64,000 nt of DNA from CAZJBS01 sp964544475 (GTDB taxonomy: Bacteria; CLD3; SB21): the NCBI GenBank assembly GCA_964544475.1, contig CAZJBS010000011.1, forward strand, positions 33,174 to 97,173, in the 5' to 3' direction. Every line of letters begins with the position of its first letter. Position 1 is the stretch's first letter. Made by a program: the position numbers and the translations under genes. The notes beneath the pieces were generated by a model. It saw only the letters and a list, made by a program, of their open reading frames with translations, did not search any database and was not told the origin of the DNA. This document shows positions 1 to 8,186 of this stretch, one piece after another.

Positions 1-498
1 GAATTGATGGATTTGGGTTGGATCGATCCCGGGTTGCCGTTTGTAAAGAATATTGCCGTGAAAGCCCTGCAGCATTCCTATACCAGCACCGATCTTGCCC
101 TGGACAGTATCCGTATCCTGATGGAGGATTTCTATCGGACGAACTATCCCGAAATCGCGCTATCTGGGAAGGACAGGATAGACCGCGCGGTCGCCGAAAC
201 ACAAAAGATCTATCAGAGAAATTTCTTTCCCGAGATGCGCGTCACTTGGCGGGGATTTCCGGACCATATCGGTCATATGTATTCCGCAGGGTGCTTCCGG
301 TGTCATGACGGCAAGCACGTGAATGAAGCAGGCAAAGTCCTGTCTCGCGACTGCAACATCTGCCATACGCTCCTCGCACAGAAATTTGAAAACGACAAGC
401 AGGAAGTGTCCATGCAAGGCTTGAATTACCGACACCCGGTGGATGTCGACAAGGCGTGGATGGATATGAATTGCTACGATTGCCACATCGAAGAATAG
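1..498 (+). CDS. multiheme cytochrome c, C-terminal fragment (5' end outside window)
   Basis: The reading frame is open from the first base, so only the C-terminal ~165 residues are visible. Three CxxCH haem c attachment motifs are present (CFRCH, CNICH, CYDCH), the last a few residues from the end. This spacing and the HPVD...W segment before the final haem resemble the C-termini of NapC/NirT-like and other periplasmic multiheme cytochromes that relay electrons from quinols. The total haem number and any N-terminal membrane anchor cannot be seen. The gene is followed by a 228-base gap before the oxidoreductase genes, so it is probably a separate transcription unit. Family placement within multiheme cytochromes is uncertain. 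Confidence 0.85.
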   Translation, partial: ELMDLGWIDPGLPFVKNIAVKALQHSYTSTDLALDSIRILMEDFYRTNYPEIALSGKDRIDRAVAETQKIYQRNFFPEMRVTWRGFPDHIGHMYSAGCFRCHDGKHVNEAGKVLSRDCNICHTLLAQKFENDKQEVSMQGLNYRHPVDVDKAWMDMNCYDCHIEE

Positions 499-654
499 CT
501 CCCATAATCAAGACGGTATTGTTGTTGGTAGTTCATTTCTCTGTCTGCCCAATAAAACAAAATAGATCAGTAATTCCACTATGCCGTTTTTCTATGGAAA
601 GGCGTGGTCGTTGACGTGTTTCCATGGCTCGTAACGATTCCATGACCAATATCA

Positions 655-683
655 TTGTTAAATCAGGGGTTTGGCTTTAAAAT
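655..683 (+). promoter_or_regulatory. candidate sigma70-type promoter for the 2-oxoacid:ferredoxin oxidoreductase genes
   Basis: TTGTTA at 655-660 and TAAAAT at 678-683 are separated by 17 bases, about 40 bases upstream of the chosen start codon at 727. The rest of the 499-726 gap holds no convincing gene. Confidence 0.4.
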
Positions 684-726
684 TAACAAGACGCGAACTC
701 GCGCCAGACTGAAAAGGAGTCCACGT

Positions 727-2127
727 ATGTCGAAGCTCAAAGAAAGACCAAAACCCTTTGTATTTCCCGAATTCTGCAAGGGTTGTGGTCGGTGCATTGA
801 AGCCTGTCCCAAGCATTGCATCGAGGCGGGAAAGGAGATTCATCCTGCCACAGGACTGATCCCGGTTGTTCTAAATCTGGATCAATGCAATGGGTGCGGG
901 TTGTGCATCACGGCATGTCCCGAACCATACGGCCTGAAACCGGCGGAAAGTGAGTACAATTTTGAGCTTCTGGATCCCGCGAAATTGTTTGGTGAGAGGC
1001 CGTCCAACGCTCAAAGAGCTGTTCCCATTCATGACGCGATGCAACTTTTGCCGGACATGGAACCGCTTGTCATCAAGGGGACGTATGCGTCGGCGATCGG
1101 GGCCTTGCTGGCCGGTTGTCGTCATTTTTTCGGATACCCGATCACACCGTCGACCGAGGGTGCCGAACTGATGGCCAAACTCCTGCCGGAAATGGACGGT
1201 GTTTTTGTACAGGCGGTCAGCGAGGTGGCGACCGTCAACATGATGTATGGGTGCAGCGGCGCCGGACTGCGATGCATGACATTCACATCATCGCCGGGCT
1301 TCAGTTTGATGCTGGAGGGCATTTCATACATGATCGGTGCGGAATTGCCGGGCGTGTTTGTCAATATCATGCGCGGCGGGCCCGGCTTGGGCAATATTGC
1401 GCCCGAACAGGCCGATGTAAAATTGGTTTGTCGCGGCCTGGGTCACGGTAATACCCACGCCATCGTATTGGCCCCGTCGACGCCCCAGGAAATGCTGGAT
1501 CTGACGATGCTGGCCTTTGATCTTTCCTTCAAATACCGCAATCCTGTCATCATTGTCGGCGATGGATATCTTGGACAGATCACCGGCCGGGTGAAACTGC
1601 CGAGACACCTTGTCAAACCCGGCATTCCCGAATGGGCCGTGTACGGGGATGCCATGCACCGCGGCAACCTGATTTGCTCCATCGAACTGAATGAACCCGA
1701 TTTGGAAGAGCACAACAAACATATCAATACGAAATACCAGAAGATGATTGATCGCGAACAGCGGGTCGATTTATTTAACTGTGATGACGCCGACGTGCTT
1801 CTGATGGCCAGCAATACGCCGTCCCGCATGGCCAAGGGTGCGGTTCAGCATTTGCGCCAGGACGGCATCAAAGCCGGTCTTTTCAGGCCGGTGACGATCT
1901 GGCCATTTCCGATCGATGCCCTCCGGTCAATTCTGCCGCGTGTGAAATGCATCGTGGTTGTGGAGGCCAGCAATGGTCAGTTGGAGGATGAACTCCGGCT
2001 GGCCCTGAGCAAAGCCGGAATAACAGACATTCCAACCATTGAAAATGTCCGACACTTTGGCGGTGTGCTGCCCCAGATGCAGGAGATCATCGACAAGGTC
2101 GAAAGTCTTGAGGAGGTGGTATCATGA
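727..2127 (+). CDS. 2-oxoacid:ferredoxin oxidoreductase, ferredoxin domain fused to alpha subunit (VorB/KorA type)
   Basis: About 466 residues. The N-terminal ~80 residues carry two [4Fe-4S] ferredoxin motifs (CKGCGRCIEACPKHC and CNGCGLCITACPEP), the usual delta subunit. The remainder is the alpha subunit, with the family signature YPITPST and a GGPGLG segment typical of VorB/KorA proteins. With the next gene it should catalyse CoA- and thiamine-dependent oxidative decarboxylation of a 2-oxoacid (2-oxoglutarate or a branched-chain 2-oxoacid), or the reverse carboxylation, coupled to ferredoxin, in the cytoplasm. The ATG at 727 is chosen because AAGGAG sits 7 bases before it; the frame is open further upstream but without a ribosome site. 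It overlaps the next gene by ATGA. Substrate cannot be fixed from sequence. Confidence 0.9.
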   Translation: MSKLKERPKPFVFPEFCKGCGRCIEACPKHCIEAGKEIHPATGLIPVVLNLDQCNGCGLCITACPEPYGLKPAESEYNFELLDPAKLFGERPSNAQRAVPIHDAMQLLPDMEPLVIKGTYASAIGALLAGCRHFFGYPITPSTEGAELMAKLLPEMDGVFVQAVSEVATVNMMYGCSGAGLRCMTFTSSPGFSLMLEGISYMIGAELPGVFVNIMRGGPGLGNIAPEQADVKLVCRGLGHGNTHAIVLAPSTPQEMLDLTMLAFDLSFKYRNPVIIVGDGYLGQITGRVKLPRHLVKPGIPEWAVYGDAMHRGNLICSIELNEPDLEEHNKHINTKYQKMIDREQRVDLFNCDDADVLLMASNTPSRMAKGAVQHLRQDGIKAGLFRPVTIWPFPIDALRSILPRVKCIVVVEASNGQLEDELRLALSKAGITDIPTIENVRHFGGVLPQMQEIIDKVESLEEVVS

Positions 2128-3566
2128 GTGCATCGTCCTTCTTTCCTTTCTTTGAGCGCCACGCCCACGGCGAGGGACTTAAATCCCATGCGACCCACTA
2201 CTGTCCCGGCTGCGGCCATGGCCTGGCCCATAAGTATCTTGTAGAAGCGATTGATGAACTCCGGATCCAGGACCGCACAGTGGCGATTTCTCCTGTGGGA
2301 TGCAGCGTGTTCATGTACTACTATCTGGATGTTGGTAATTCGCAGGCGGCCCACGGAAGGGCGCCGGTTGTGGCGATGGGCCACAAGCTCGCCAATCCCG
2401 ACTCCGTTGTCATCAGCTACCAGGGGGACGGTGACCTCGCGTCGATAGGCCTCGCCGAGATCATTTCGACCGCACAGATGGGAGTTCCAATTACCGTCAT
2501 TTTTGTGAACAATGCCATCTATGGTATGACCGGCGGCCAAATGGCTCCGACCACGCTGATAGGTCAATCGACAGCGACATCGCCGCATGGCCGCAACCGC
2601 GGCATGGGGGAGCCTCTGAAAATGGCGGAGCTGATTGCGCAATTGGACGGGCCGATGTATGTTGAACGTGTGGCGTTATTTGATGCGAAGATGCGCACGC
2701 ACGCCAAACGTGCCATAAAGAAGGCCATTCAACTTCAGGTCGAAGGAAGGGGCTTTGCCTTTGTCGAAGTGCTGTCAGAATGCCCGACCCACCTGAAGAT
2801 GACCCCCCAACAAGCCGAGGAATGGGTGAAAAACAGCATGGTTCCGGTTTTCCCGCTTGGCATCAAGAAAGACGAAACCAGAGAACCCTGGTTCAAGCTG
2901 AATCCCCCGAAATTTGACGCCGCGCTCATGCAGAAAGTGGTGGGTGGAACACAAGAACACGTTTTGCGATCGTGTCCCGCTTTTCCGACTCATATCCGTC
3001 CCCACGACGTCTCTCTGAAATTGGCTGGTTCGGGAGGCGACGGCGCTCAGACGGCGGCCATGCTCATCACTCGTGCGGCTATCAATGAAGGCTTTGATGG
3101 TACGCACATCCCCAGTTACGGCCCCGAATCTCGAGGCGGCACATCCTATGCGGACGTTCACATCGCCGAGGAAGAGGTGCTTTCTCCGGCATCGCCCCAT
3201 CCAGATATTCTGGTTGCATTCAATGCGCCCAGTCTGACCAAGTTTGGCCCGAACGTGGTGTCCGGAGGCGTCATACTTTATGACAGTTCGGTCATCCACG
3301 ACGTTCCGGATTTTCATCGCGAGAATGTGAAGGTCTATGGTATTCCATTCACGGATATTGCTGTTGACCTTGGGAAAGCCATGGTTAAGAATATTGTGGC
3401 TTTGGGAGCGCTGCAGGCGGCCACGCAGATTTTTCCGGAACAGACGTTTGTCACGGCCATCGGTCAGGCGCTCAAAGACAAGTGCGCGATGATTCCGTTG
3501 AATGAAGAAGCGTTCAAGTGGGGAGGGGCATCGTTTCGGGAACTCTATGAGCCGCAGAGAGCATGA
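2124..3566 (+). CDS. 2-oxoacid:ferredoxin oxidoreductase, fused beta and gamma subunits
   Basis: 480 residues. The N-terminal ~270 residues are the thiamine-diphosphate-binding beta subunit: YCPGCGHG near residue 30, a GDGD cofactor motif followed by NNAIYGMTGGQ, and cysteines suitable for the beta-subunit cluster. The C-terminal ~180 residues are a gamma subunit (GSGGDGAQTA, then SYGPESRGGTS). With the ferredoxin-alpha protein encoded just upstream (4-base ATGA overlap), two polypeptides supply all four domains. Translational coupling through the overlap would keep the chains equimolar. The gamma domain on the beta chain rather than on alpha (as in KorA of many aerobes) is the notable feature. 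A strong hairpin terminator follows. Confidence 0.92.
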   Translation: MSASSFFPFFERHAHGEGLKSHATHYCPGCGHGLAHKYLVEAIDELRIQDRTVAISPVGCSVFMYYYLDVGNSQAAHGRAPVVAMGHKLANPDSVVISYQGDGDLASIGLAEIISTAQMGVPITVIFVNNAIYGMTGGQMAPTTLIGQSTATSPHGRNRGMGEPLKMAELIAQLDGPMYVERVALFDAKMRTHAKRAIKKAIQLQVEGRGFAFVEVLSECPTHLKMTPQQAEEWVKNSMVPVFPLGIKKDETREPWFKLNPPKFDAALMQKVVGGTQEHVLRSCPAFPTHIRPHDVSLKLAGSGGDGAQTAAMLITRAAINEGFDGTHIPSYGPESRGGTSYADVHIAEEEVLSPASPHPDILVAFNAPSLTKFGPNVVSGGVILYDSSVIHDVPDFHRENVKVYGIPFTDIAVDLGKAMVKNIVALGALQAATQIFPEQTFVTAIGQALKDKCAMIPLNEEAFKWGGASFRELYEPQRA

Positions 3567-3587
3567 GTGGGCATAAGAATCGGTAAC

Positions 3588-3616
3588 AAAAAAAGGGACG
3601 CAAGCCGTCCCTTTTT
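3588..3616. terminator. bidirectional intrinsic terminator
   Basis: AGGGACG (3594-3600) pairs with CGTCCCT (3606-3612), flanked by an A-run on the left and a T-run on the right. It lies between convergent genes and can serve both. Confidence 0.85.
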
Positions 3617-3627
3617 CTTGTCGTGCG

Positions 3628-4053
3628 CTATGAATCCTGTCGGTTTACAGGCCGGTGCTGTCGATGCCATTGCCTTATGAATTCGGCTACTTCCGTTGTG
3701 GCAGTGCCGGGGCCAAATAGCTTCGCAACACCGATCCGATGCAGCTCCTCCGCATCCTGCTCAGGTATGATGCCTCCTCCGATCAGCAGAATATCGTCCA
3801 AACCCTCCATCTTCATGGCTTCCACGATGCGCGGAAAAAGGCTCATGTGCGAACCGGAAAGAATACTGACGGCAATCACATCCACGTCTTCCTGCAGTGC
3901 GGCGCGAACGATCATTTCGGGCGTCTGGCGAAGTCCTGTGTAAATGACCTCCATACCGGCATCGCGAAGACCGCTGGCGATGATCTTAGCACCGCGGTCG
4001 TGTCCGTCCAAACCGGGTTTGGCCACCAATACTTTGATCTTTTTTTCCATCAT
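3628..4053 (-). CDS. methylmalonyl-CoA mutase-type cobalamin-binding protein (small or C-terminal subunit)
   Basis: 141 residues forming only the B12-binding Rossmann-like domain. The base-off/His-on signature is present as GLDGHDRG near residues 14-21 (DxHxxG), followed by SILSG and a GGG turn. Its opening, KVLVAKPGLDGHDRG, closely matches acyl-CoA mutase C-terminal domains, so it should pair with a separate TIM-barrel mutase subunit, as in split methylmalonyl- or 2-hydroxyisobutyryl-CoA mutases. No large subunit is in the window. Its start overlaps the stop of the upstream DUF1573 gene. The exact mutase substrate is open. Confidence 0.88.
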   Translation of the reverse strand: MMEKKIKVLVAKPGLDGHDRGAKIIASGLRDAGMEVIYTGLRQTPEMIVRAALQEDVDVIAVSILSGSHMSLFPRIVEAMKMEGLDDILLIGGGIIPEQDAEELHRIGVAKLFGPGTATTEVAEFIRQWHRQHRPVNRQDS

Positions 4054-4496
4054 GGGGTGATTCTTTCGTTATCCCGGCGTTCTTGCACGTCGGCATAAAC
4101 GGTGAGTTGTATCATAGGGTTGTTGATGTCGTTCGAAAGGACGGTGACAGACTGTTCCTGAAAACCCGTCCGTTTGGATGTATCCAGAATGATATGGATC
4201 CGGCCTCCGCCATCCGGTCCAACAACCCGGTCCGTGATCAAGCTGGCCGTGCATGCGCACGTGCCATAGACCCGGTTGATCCTCAGAGAATCGCGGCCTT
4301 CGTTGGTGAACCGGAACTGATATTCCGGTTTCTCACCTTCCACGACCTTGCCAAAATCATGGGAGTGTTTTTCGAACTTGATGGTGGGATATTTCGGGCG
4401 TGCCTTGCTCCGATACTCCAACGTCATTGAAGCCACGATGCCCAGCGCGGTCACCAGTCCGACGCCGGCAATCATTATTTTAGTTTGTGCTCGCAT
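4050..4496 (-). CDS. DUF1573 family membrane-anchored or exported protein
   Basis: 148 residues from the chosen ATG at 4496, giving a basic N-terminus and a hydrophobic segment (KIMIAGVGLVTALGIVA) that acts as signal peptide or anchor. The body matches DUF1573: HDFGKVVEGE, a strand with FRFTNEGRDSLRINRV, then GTCACTASL. This Ig-like fold is common in envelope proteins of Bacteroidetes-like bacteria; its role is unknown. A longer start at 4550 would overlap the upstream gene by ~40 bases and hide the signal, so it was not used. It overlaps the cobalamin-binding gene by 4 bases, suggesting co-translation, but no functional link is evident. Confidence 0.8.
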   Translation of the reverse strand: MRAQTKIMIAGVGLVTALGIVASMTLEYRSKARPKYPTIKFEKHSHDFGKVVEGEKPEYQFRFTNEGRDSLRINRVYGTCACTASLITDRVVGPDGGGRIHIILDTSKRTGFQEQSVTVLSNDINNPMIQLTVYADVQERRDNERITP

Positions 4497-4509
4497 GATG
4501 GTTCTTGAA

Positions 4510-5538
4510 CTAATAGCCCTGGGCTGTGAGTTGGTGGTAGGTCTGTTCATAGGGAGCCGCCGCGCCGTAGTCGCCCATCTTCTTGTAGATTACCGACAAG
4601 AAATAGGAAGACGTCTTCAGTTCGATTTTGGAACTCCCGTCCATCGAATTGAGACGATAGGCGGTTGTGAAACAATCAAGGGCTTCAGATTGGCGTTCCT
4701 TATAATAAAGACACATGCCGACCGTATTCTGGTTAACCCCCTGGCCATAGTGGTCATTCGTCTTTTGAGCCAGGAGGAGGGCTTCATTGGCGAGGCCCAT
4801 GGCCTGTTCATATTGGCCAAGGAAATACTGACATCGGGCCGCGTTTTCCGCAGTCAGCTTGAGATACTGTTCATCGCCCTTCATTCGATAGAACGCAAGC
4901 GCCGAAAGCAGATCTCTTATAGCGTCCGCATAATCGCCGCGTTTCATGCTTTCCTCACCGGCCTTCTTGAGTTGATCGGCTTCGGTGATTGTCAGGGCAG
5001 CCGGGCCTGTCGCGCCGTCGAGTTGGTTCTTTTCAGCCTGGTACTTGGAAGCCTCTTCGATATCTTGCAATTCCTGATACGTGTCTATCAAGTTTTGCAG
5101 ATCGATCTTGATGTCATCCTTGGTGCCCGTAAGACGGCTCTGGATTAGCGCAGCATGGAAGTAGGAAGCAGCGGTCAAATAATCTTCACGCGAGAAATAA
5201 ATCGTGCCCAGCCGGTTGTTGGCATACCCTATGGCATTCGTATCGTTCAATGTCGTGGCCAAGGCCAGACATTGGAGATTGGCCGATATGGCCTCGTCGT
5301 ACCGCTTGGACTTTCCAAACAGTTTTGCAAGGAATTGCAGGGAATTGAGTTCCCATTTCTTGTCAGATTTTGCGCGATAGATCTGCAAGGCATTATTAAA
5401 AGCCAACTCCGCGTCGGAAAAAGCCTCTTTCTGGAAGAGCTCTTTTCCGCGCTTGTACTCGCCATCGGCCCAATTGATATCCTGCCCGGCCACGTGAGGG
5501 GCCAAAATCAACGCCGCCAATAACCAACAGACTCTCAT
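4510..5538 (-). CDS. secreted tetratricopeptide-repeat protein
   Basis: 342 residues. ATG at 5538 is preceded by AGGA at suitable spacing and opens with a signal peptide (MRVCWLLAALILAPHVAGQ); an earlier ATG at 5598 lacks both. The mature protein is mostly TPR helices (for example YKRGKELFQKEAFSDAELAF, and units with AIxAxLQCLALA and YAxAIRDLLSAL). TPR arrays bind peptides or partner proteins; here the location would be periplasmic. It appears to be first in a three-gene minus-strand unit with DUF1573 and the B12-binding protein. No enzymatic domain is visible. Confidence 0.82.
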   Translation of the reverse strand: MRVCWLLAALILAPHVAGQDINWADGEYKRGKELFQKEAFSDAELAFNNALQIYRAKSDKKWELNSLQFLAKLFGKSKRYDEAISANLQCLALATTLNDTNAIGYANNRLGTIYFSREDYLTAASYFHAALIQSRLTGTKDDIKIDLQNLIDTYQELQDIEEASKYQAEKNQLDGATGPAALTITEADQLKKAGEESMKRGDYADAIRDLLSALAFYRMKGDEQYLKLTAENAARCQYFLGQYEQAMGLANEALLLAQKTNDHYGQGVNQNTVGMCLYYKERQSEALDCFTTAYRLNSMDGSSKIELKTSSYFLSVIYKKMGDYGAAAPYEQTYHQLTAQGY

Positions 5539-5730
5539 GTTTTTCCTGATTTTGCCTGTTACCAATCGCACGGAATGTAGGTGTTTGACTGAAAACAATC
5601 AAGATGAGAGATAAGAGGAGCATGGACGCCAGACTTATTTCATTTTCCAAAACACCCCAATGAAGTCCATTCGCGGGCCGGTCAAAGAAAAGCCAGGCGA
5701 GTGACCATTGCGAAGAAATGCTCATTTTTG

Positions 5731-5759
5731 TTGACATTAATTTAGTAAGTAATTACATT
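5731..5759 (+). promoter_or_regulatory. strong sigma70-type promoter for the lipoprotein/LysM genes
   Basis: TTGACA (5731-5736) and TACATT (5754-5759) are separated by exactly 17 bases, giving a ~75-base leader before the ATG at 5841. The surrounding 5539-5840 gap between divergent genes is AT-rich and holds no gene I can support. Confidence 0.65.
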
Positions 5760-5840
5760 GAACTTAGATGCATACAACACGGATTTCTGGGAAGAAATGT
5801 TCAACATAATGATCAAACAAATCGCGTTGAAGGAGGTATC

Positions 5841-6134
5841 ATGTCTGCAGTGAAAGTGAAACTTCTATCGGCGGCATATCTTGTCGTTCTGGCTACGCTG
5901 TGGGGTTGCACATCGTATGCCTCAAAAGAAGAACTGACGCAACTCGATGAACGTCGGGCGCAAGTCCAGTCCATGCGCCAGAAAGTAACCGAGTTGACCA
6001 ACGACAAGAAGAAGGCCGAGCAGGACGTTCAGCAGAAAAAACAGAAGCTGGATCAAGCCAAGAAAGAAAAAGAAATGGTCCTTAAGCGCCTTGAAGAAAT
6101 TGAGAAGGCTAACATGACCGAATCAACCAAGTAG
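5841..6134 (+). CDS. small coiled-coil lipoprotein (Lpp-like in form)
   Basis: 97 residues. ATG at 5841 is preceded by AAGGAGG. A lipoprotein signal ends with a lipobox (LWGC, mature Cys ~ residue 21), followed by ~75 residues of nearly uninterrupted charged coiled coil (DKKKAEQDVQQKKQKLDQ and similar heptads). The form recalls Braun-type lipoproteins that tether the outer membrane or organise envelope complexes, although sequence homology is not evident. It is followed after 33 bases by a LysM coiled-coil protein with which it shares a promoter, suggesting the two work together at the cell wall. Confidence 0.8.
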   Translation: MSAVKVKLLSAAYLVVLATLWGCTSYASKEELTQLDERRAQVQSMRQKVTELTNDKKKAEQDVQQKKQKLDQAKKEKEMVLKRLEEIEKANMTESTK

Positions 6135-6167
6135 GCCAACCGGGTAAACAATTAGGAGACTACAGAA

Positions 6168-7016
6168 ATGAAACTTTTCAATATTCTCATGCTGGTCGTC
6201 CTGCTCCTGGCCGTCTCGGAGATCGCGCCTGCCCAGGAAGCCAAGATGAAGAAAGAAGACTGGACCAACGAAATGAACGGTTTGTCCGGTCAGCAATCCA
6301 ACCTGCAGTATCAGATCGACAGCCTGAACAAGGCAGTCGCCGGCCTCAAGGATGAAGGCGCCAAACTGGACAAGGAAACCGAACAACTGTGGAATGAAAT
6401 CTATGCCGCCGCCGGTACGGACAAGGCCGGTGTCGATGAAATGAAAAAGAAATTGTCTGATCTCGAAGGCCGGATTAACGAGTATGCCAAAGAATCGGAC
6501 GAATCCCTGAGCAAGAAAGTGGCCGAGTTGGAGGCTTTAAAGGCTGAGGTTGATGCGAACAAGAAAGACAAGCGCTATGCTTTGTCTGAGATTTTCAACA
6601 AAGTCAACGATCTCTCCAATCGGTGCGATCAGTTGATACAGCGCGGCAAGAACTACACGCCGCCCAAGCCCGCCCATGATACCTATGTCGTCAATTCGGG
6701 CGATTACTTGTGGAGAATCTCCGGCAAGAAAGACATTTATGCCGATCCTTTCCAATGGATGAAAATCTATTCGGCGAACCGGGATCAGATTCGTAATCCG
6801 GATCTGATTTTTCCAAGGCAGTCTTTCATCATTCCACGTTCGGCCGAATCCAATGAGTATTGGGTCATGCGCGGGGACAACCTCAAACTGATTGCCCAAA
6901 AGGTCTATGGCAGCCCATCCAGTTGGGTGAAGATTTACAATGCCAACAAGGGCATCATTGGGGATGATGCAACCAGAATCTACCCGCACACCATATTGAT
7001 TATCCCGAAAGACTAA
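6168..7016 (+). CDS. exported coiled-coil protein with two LysM domains
   Basis: 282 residues. A signal peptide (LMLVVLLLAVSEIAPAQ) is followed by ~140 residues of coiled coil, then two LysM modules: YVVNSGDYLWRISGK...QWMKIYSANRDQI...LIFPRQSFIIP and YWVMRGDNLKLIAQKVYG...WVKIYNANKG...IYPHTILIIP. LysM modules bind the glycan strands of peptidoglycan. The start has AGGAG upstream. With the preceding lipoprotein it could link the outer membrane to the wall; both have long coiled coils that could pair. No catalytic domain is seen. A terminator-like hairpin follows. Confidence 0.88.
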   Translation: MKLFNILMLVVLLLAVSEIAPAQEAKMKKEDWTNEMNGLSGQQSNLQYQIDSLNKAVAGLKDEGAKLDKETEQLWNEIYAAAGTDKAGVDEMKKKLSDLEGRINEYAKESDESLSKKVAELEALKAEVDANKKDKRYALSEIFNKVNDLSNRCDQLIQRGKNYTPPKPAHDTYVVNSGDYLWRISGKKDIYADPFQWMKIYSANRDQIRNPDLIFPRQSFIIPRSAESNEYWVMRGDNLKLIAQKVYGSPSSWVKIYNANKGIIGDDATRIYPHTILIIPKD

Positions 7017-7075
7017 CCGTGGTTAATTCTGATATGGGCGGACATATCTTAAAGGTCCGTAAACCTTGACACAAG

Positions 7076-7111
7076 GCTCTCGAGCAGACACCGCTCGGGA
7101 GCTTTTTTTTT
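7076..7111 (+). terminator. intrinsic terminator hairpin abutting the phoH ribosome-binding site
   Basis: GCTCTCGAG (7076-7084) pairs with CTCGGGAGC (7094-7102, one G-T pair), followed by nine T residues (7103-7111). The very next bases are GGAG (7112-7115), the probable ribosome-binding site of phoH. It could end the LysM transcript or act as an attenuator. Confidence 0.8.
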
Positions 7112-7122
7112 GGAGTCATGAT

Positions 7123-8160
7123 TTGGGTGAATGGATAGAAAAATCAATCCAGCTTCGGGATATCAATCCGGTCGTGCTCCTCGGCCCGAATGACTCCAAC
7201 CTGAAAATCATTGAGAAGCGTTTCAAGGCCAAGATTGTCGTGCGGGGAAATACGGTGAGTATCAAAGGCCGTCCGGGCGAAGTGGAGTTGGTGGAAGAAG
7301 TATTCACCGAACTAGTATTCCTGGCGCACAAAAAGCCGCAGGTGGACGCCGTGGACGTTGAAACCCTGGTCCGTCTCGTGAGGGCGGGTGTTGAAACTGC
7401 GGCGGTCCGCACCGAAGAACGGGAACATACGGAGATTCACCACAAGCTGGATGAAGTCGTGTTGTTCACACACCGCGATTTCGTCGAAGTGAAAACGAAG
7501 ATTCAGGCGGAGTACGTCAAGCAGGCCAGGGAAAACGATATCGTATTTGCCATTGGTCCGGCCGGTACAGGAAAGACATATCTTGCTGTTGCGCTGGCGG
7601 TGGCGGCCCTAAAGAACAAGGATGTGGATCGTATCGTCTTGACGCGGCCGGCCGTCGAAACCGGCGAAAGCCTTGGTTTTTTGCCCGGTGACCTCCGTGA
7701 GAAAATCGACCCGTATCTGCGTCCGCTGTACGATGCGCTGCACGACATGGTTTCCCACAAGGAATTGATCCGGTATATGGAAACCGGCGTTATCGAAATT
7801 GTGCCGTTGGCCTTCATGCGTGGGCGGACACTGAACAATGCATTTGTCATTCTGGATGAGGCCCAGAATACGACGCCGACTCAGATGAAGATGTTCCTGA
7901 CGAGGCTTGGCGCCAATTCGAAAGCCATCGTGACCGGAGATGTGACCCAGAGCGACCTGCCTCGTGGGACCATGTCGGGATTGCGTGAAGTGCAGGACAT
8001 ACTTGATGGCATTGATGGGATTGCTTTTGTCTATTTTAACAAACAAGATGTGGTCCGCCACCGGTTGATCCGTGACATAATCGATGCGTATGACGCGTTT
8101 GGCGATGGGACGGGAGAAGACCGCAAATCCAGGTTGTCCATCCAACGTGGCGGGGAATAA
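7123..8160 (+). CDS. phoH: PhoH family ATPase/RNA-associated protein
   Basis: 345 residues from a TTG start at 7123, chosen because GGAG precedes it by 7 bases and because the open frame upstream runs through a terminator hairpin. After a KH-like N-terminal segment (LLGPNDSNLKIIEKRF...ITVRGN-like), the ATPase domain shows Walker A GPAGTGKT, then RPAVETGESLGFLPGD and Walker B FVILDEAQN, all diagnostic of PhoH. PhoH proteins hydrolyse ATP and are linked to RNA processing and stress. The neighbouring 26-base gap to a thiolase suggests possible co-transcription. The start codon and the hairpin in front of it are the unusual points. Confidence 0.92.
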   Translation: MGEWIEKSIQLRDINPVVLLGPNDSNLKIIEKRFKAKIVVRGNTVSIKGRPGEVELVEEVFTELVFLAHKKPQVDAVDVETLVRLVRAGVETAAVRTEEREHTEIHHKLDEVVLFTHRDFVEVKTKIQAEYVKQARENDIVFAIGPAGTGKTYLAVALAVAALKNKDVDRIVLTRPAVETGESLGFLPGDLREKIDPYLRPLYDALHDMVSHKELIRYMETGVIEIVPLAFMRGRTLNNAFVILDEAQNTTPTQMKMFLTRLGANSKAIVTGDVTQSDLPRGTMSGLREVQDILDGIDGIAFVYFNKQDVVRHRLIRDIIDAYDAFGDGTGEDRKSRLSIQRGGE

Positions 8161-8186
8161 CCGTGCTGTATCTGTAAGGAGCTCTT

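Noticed and set aside
3628..4053. The lost B12 domain of MetH
   Set aside because: Its sequence is of the acyl-CoA mutase type and it is far from metH, so it is not a convincing missing half.
7066..7122. An upstream TTG start for phoH at 7066
   Set aside because: That frame would translate through a terminator hairpin and has no ribosome site; TTG 7123 has GGAG at good spacing.
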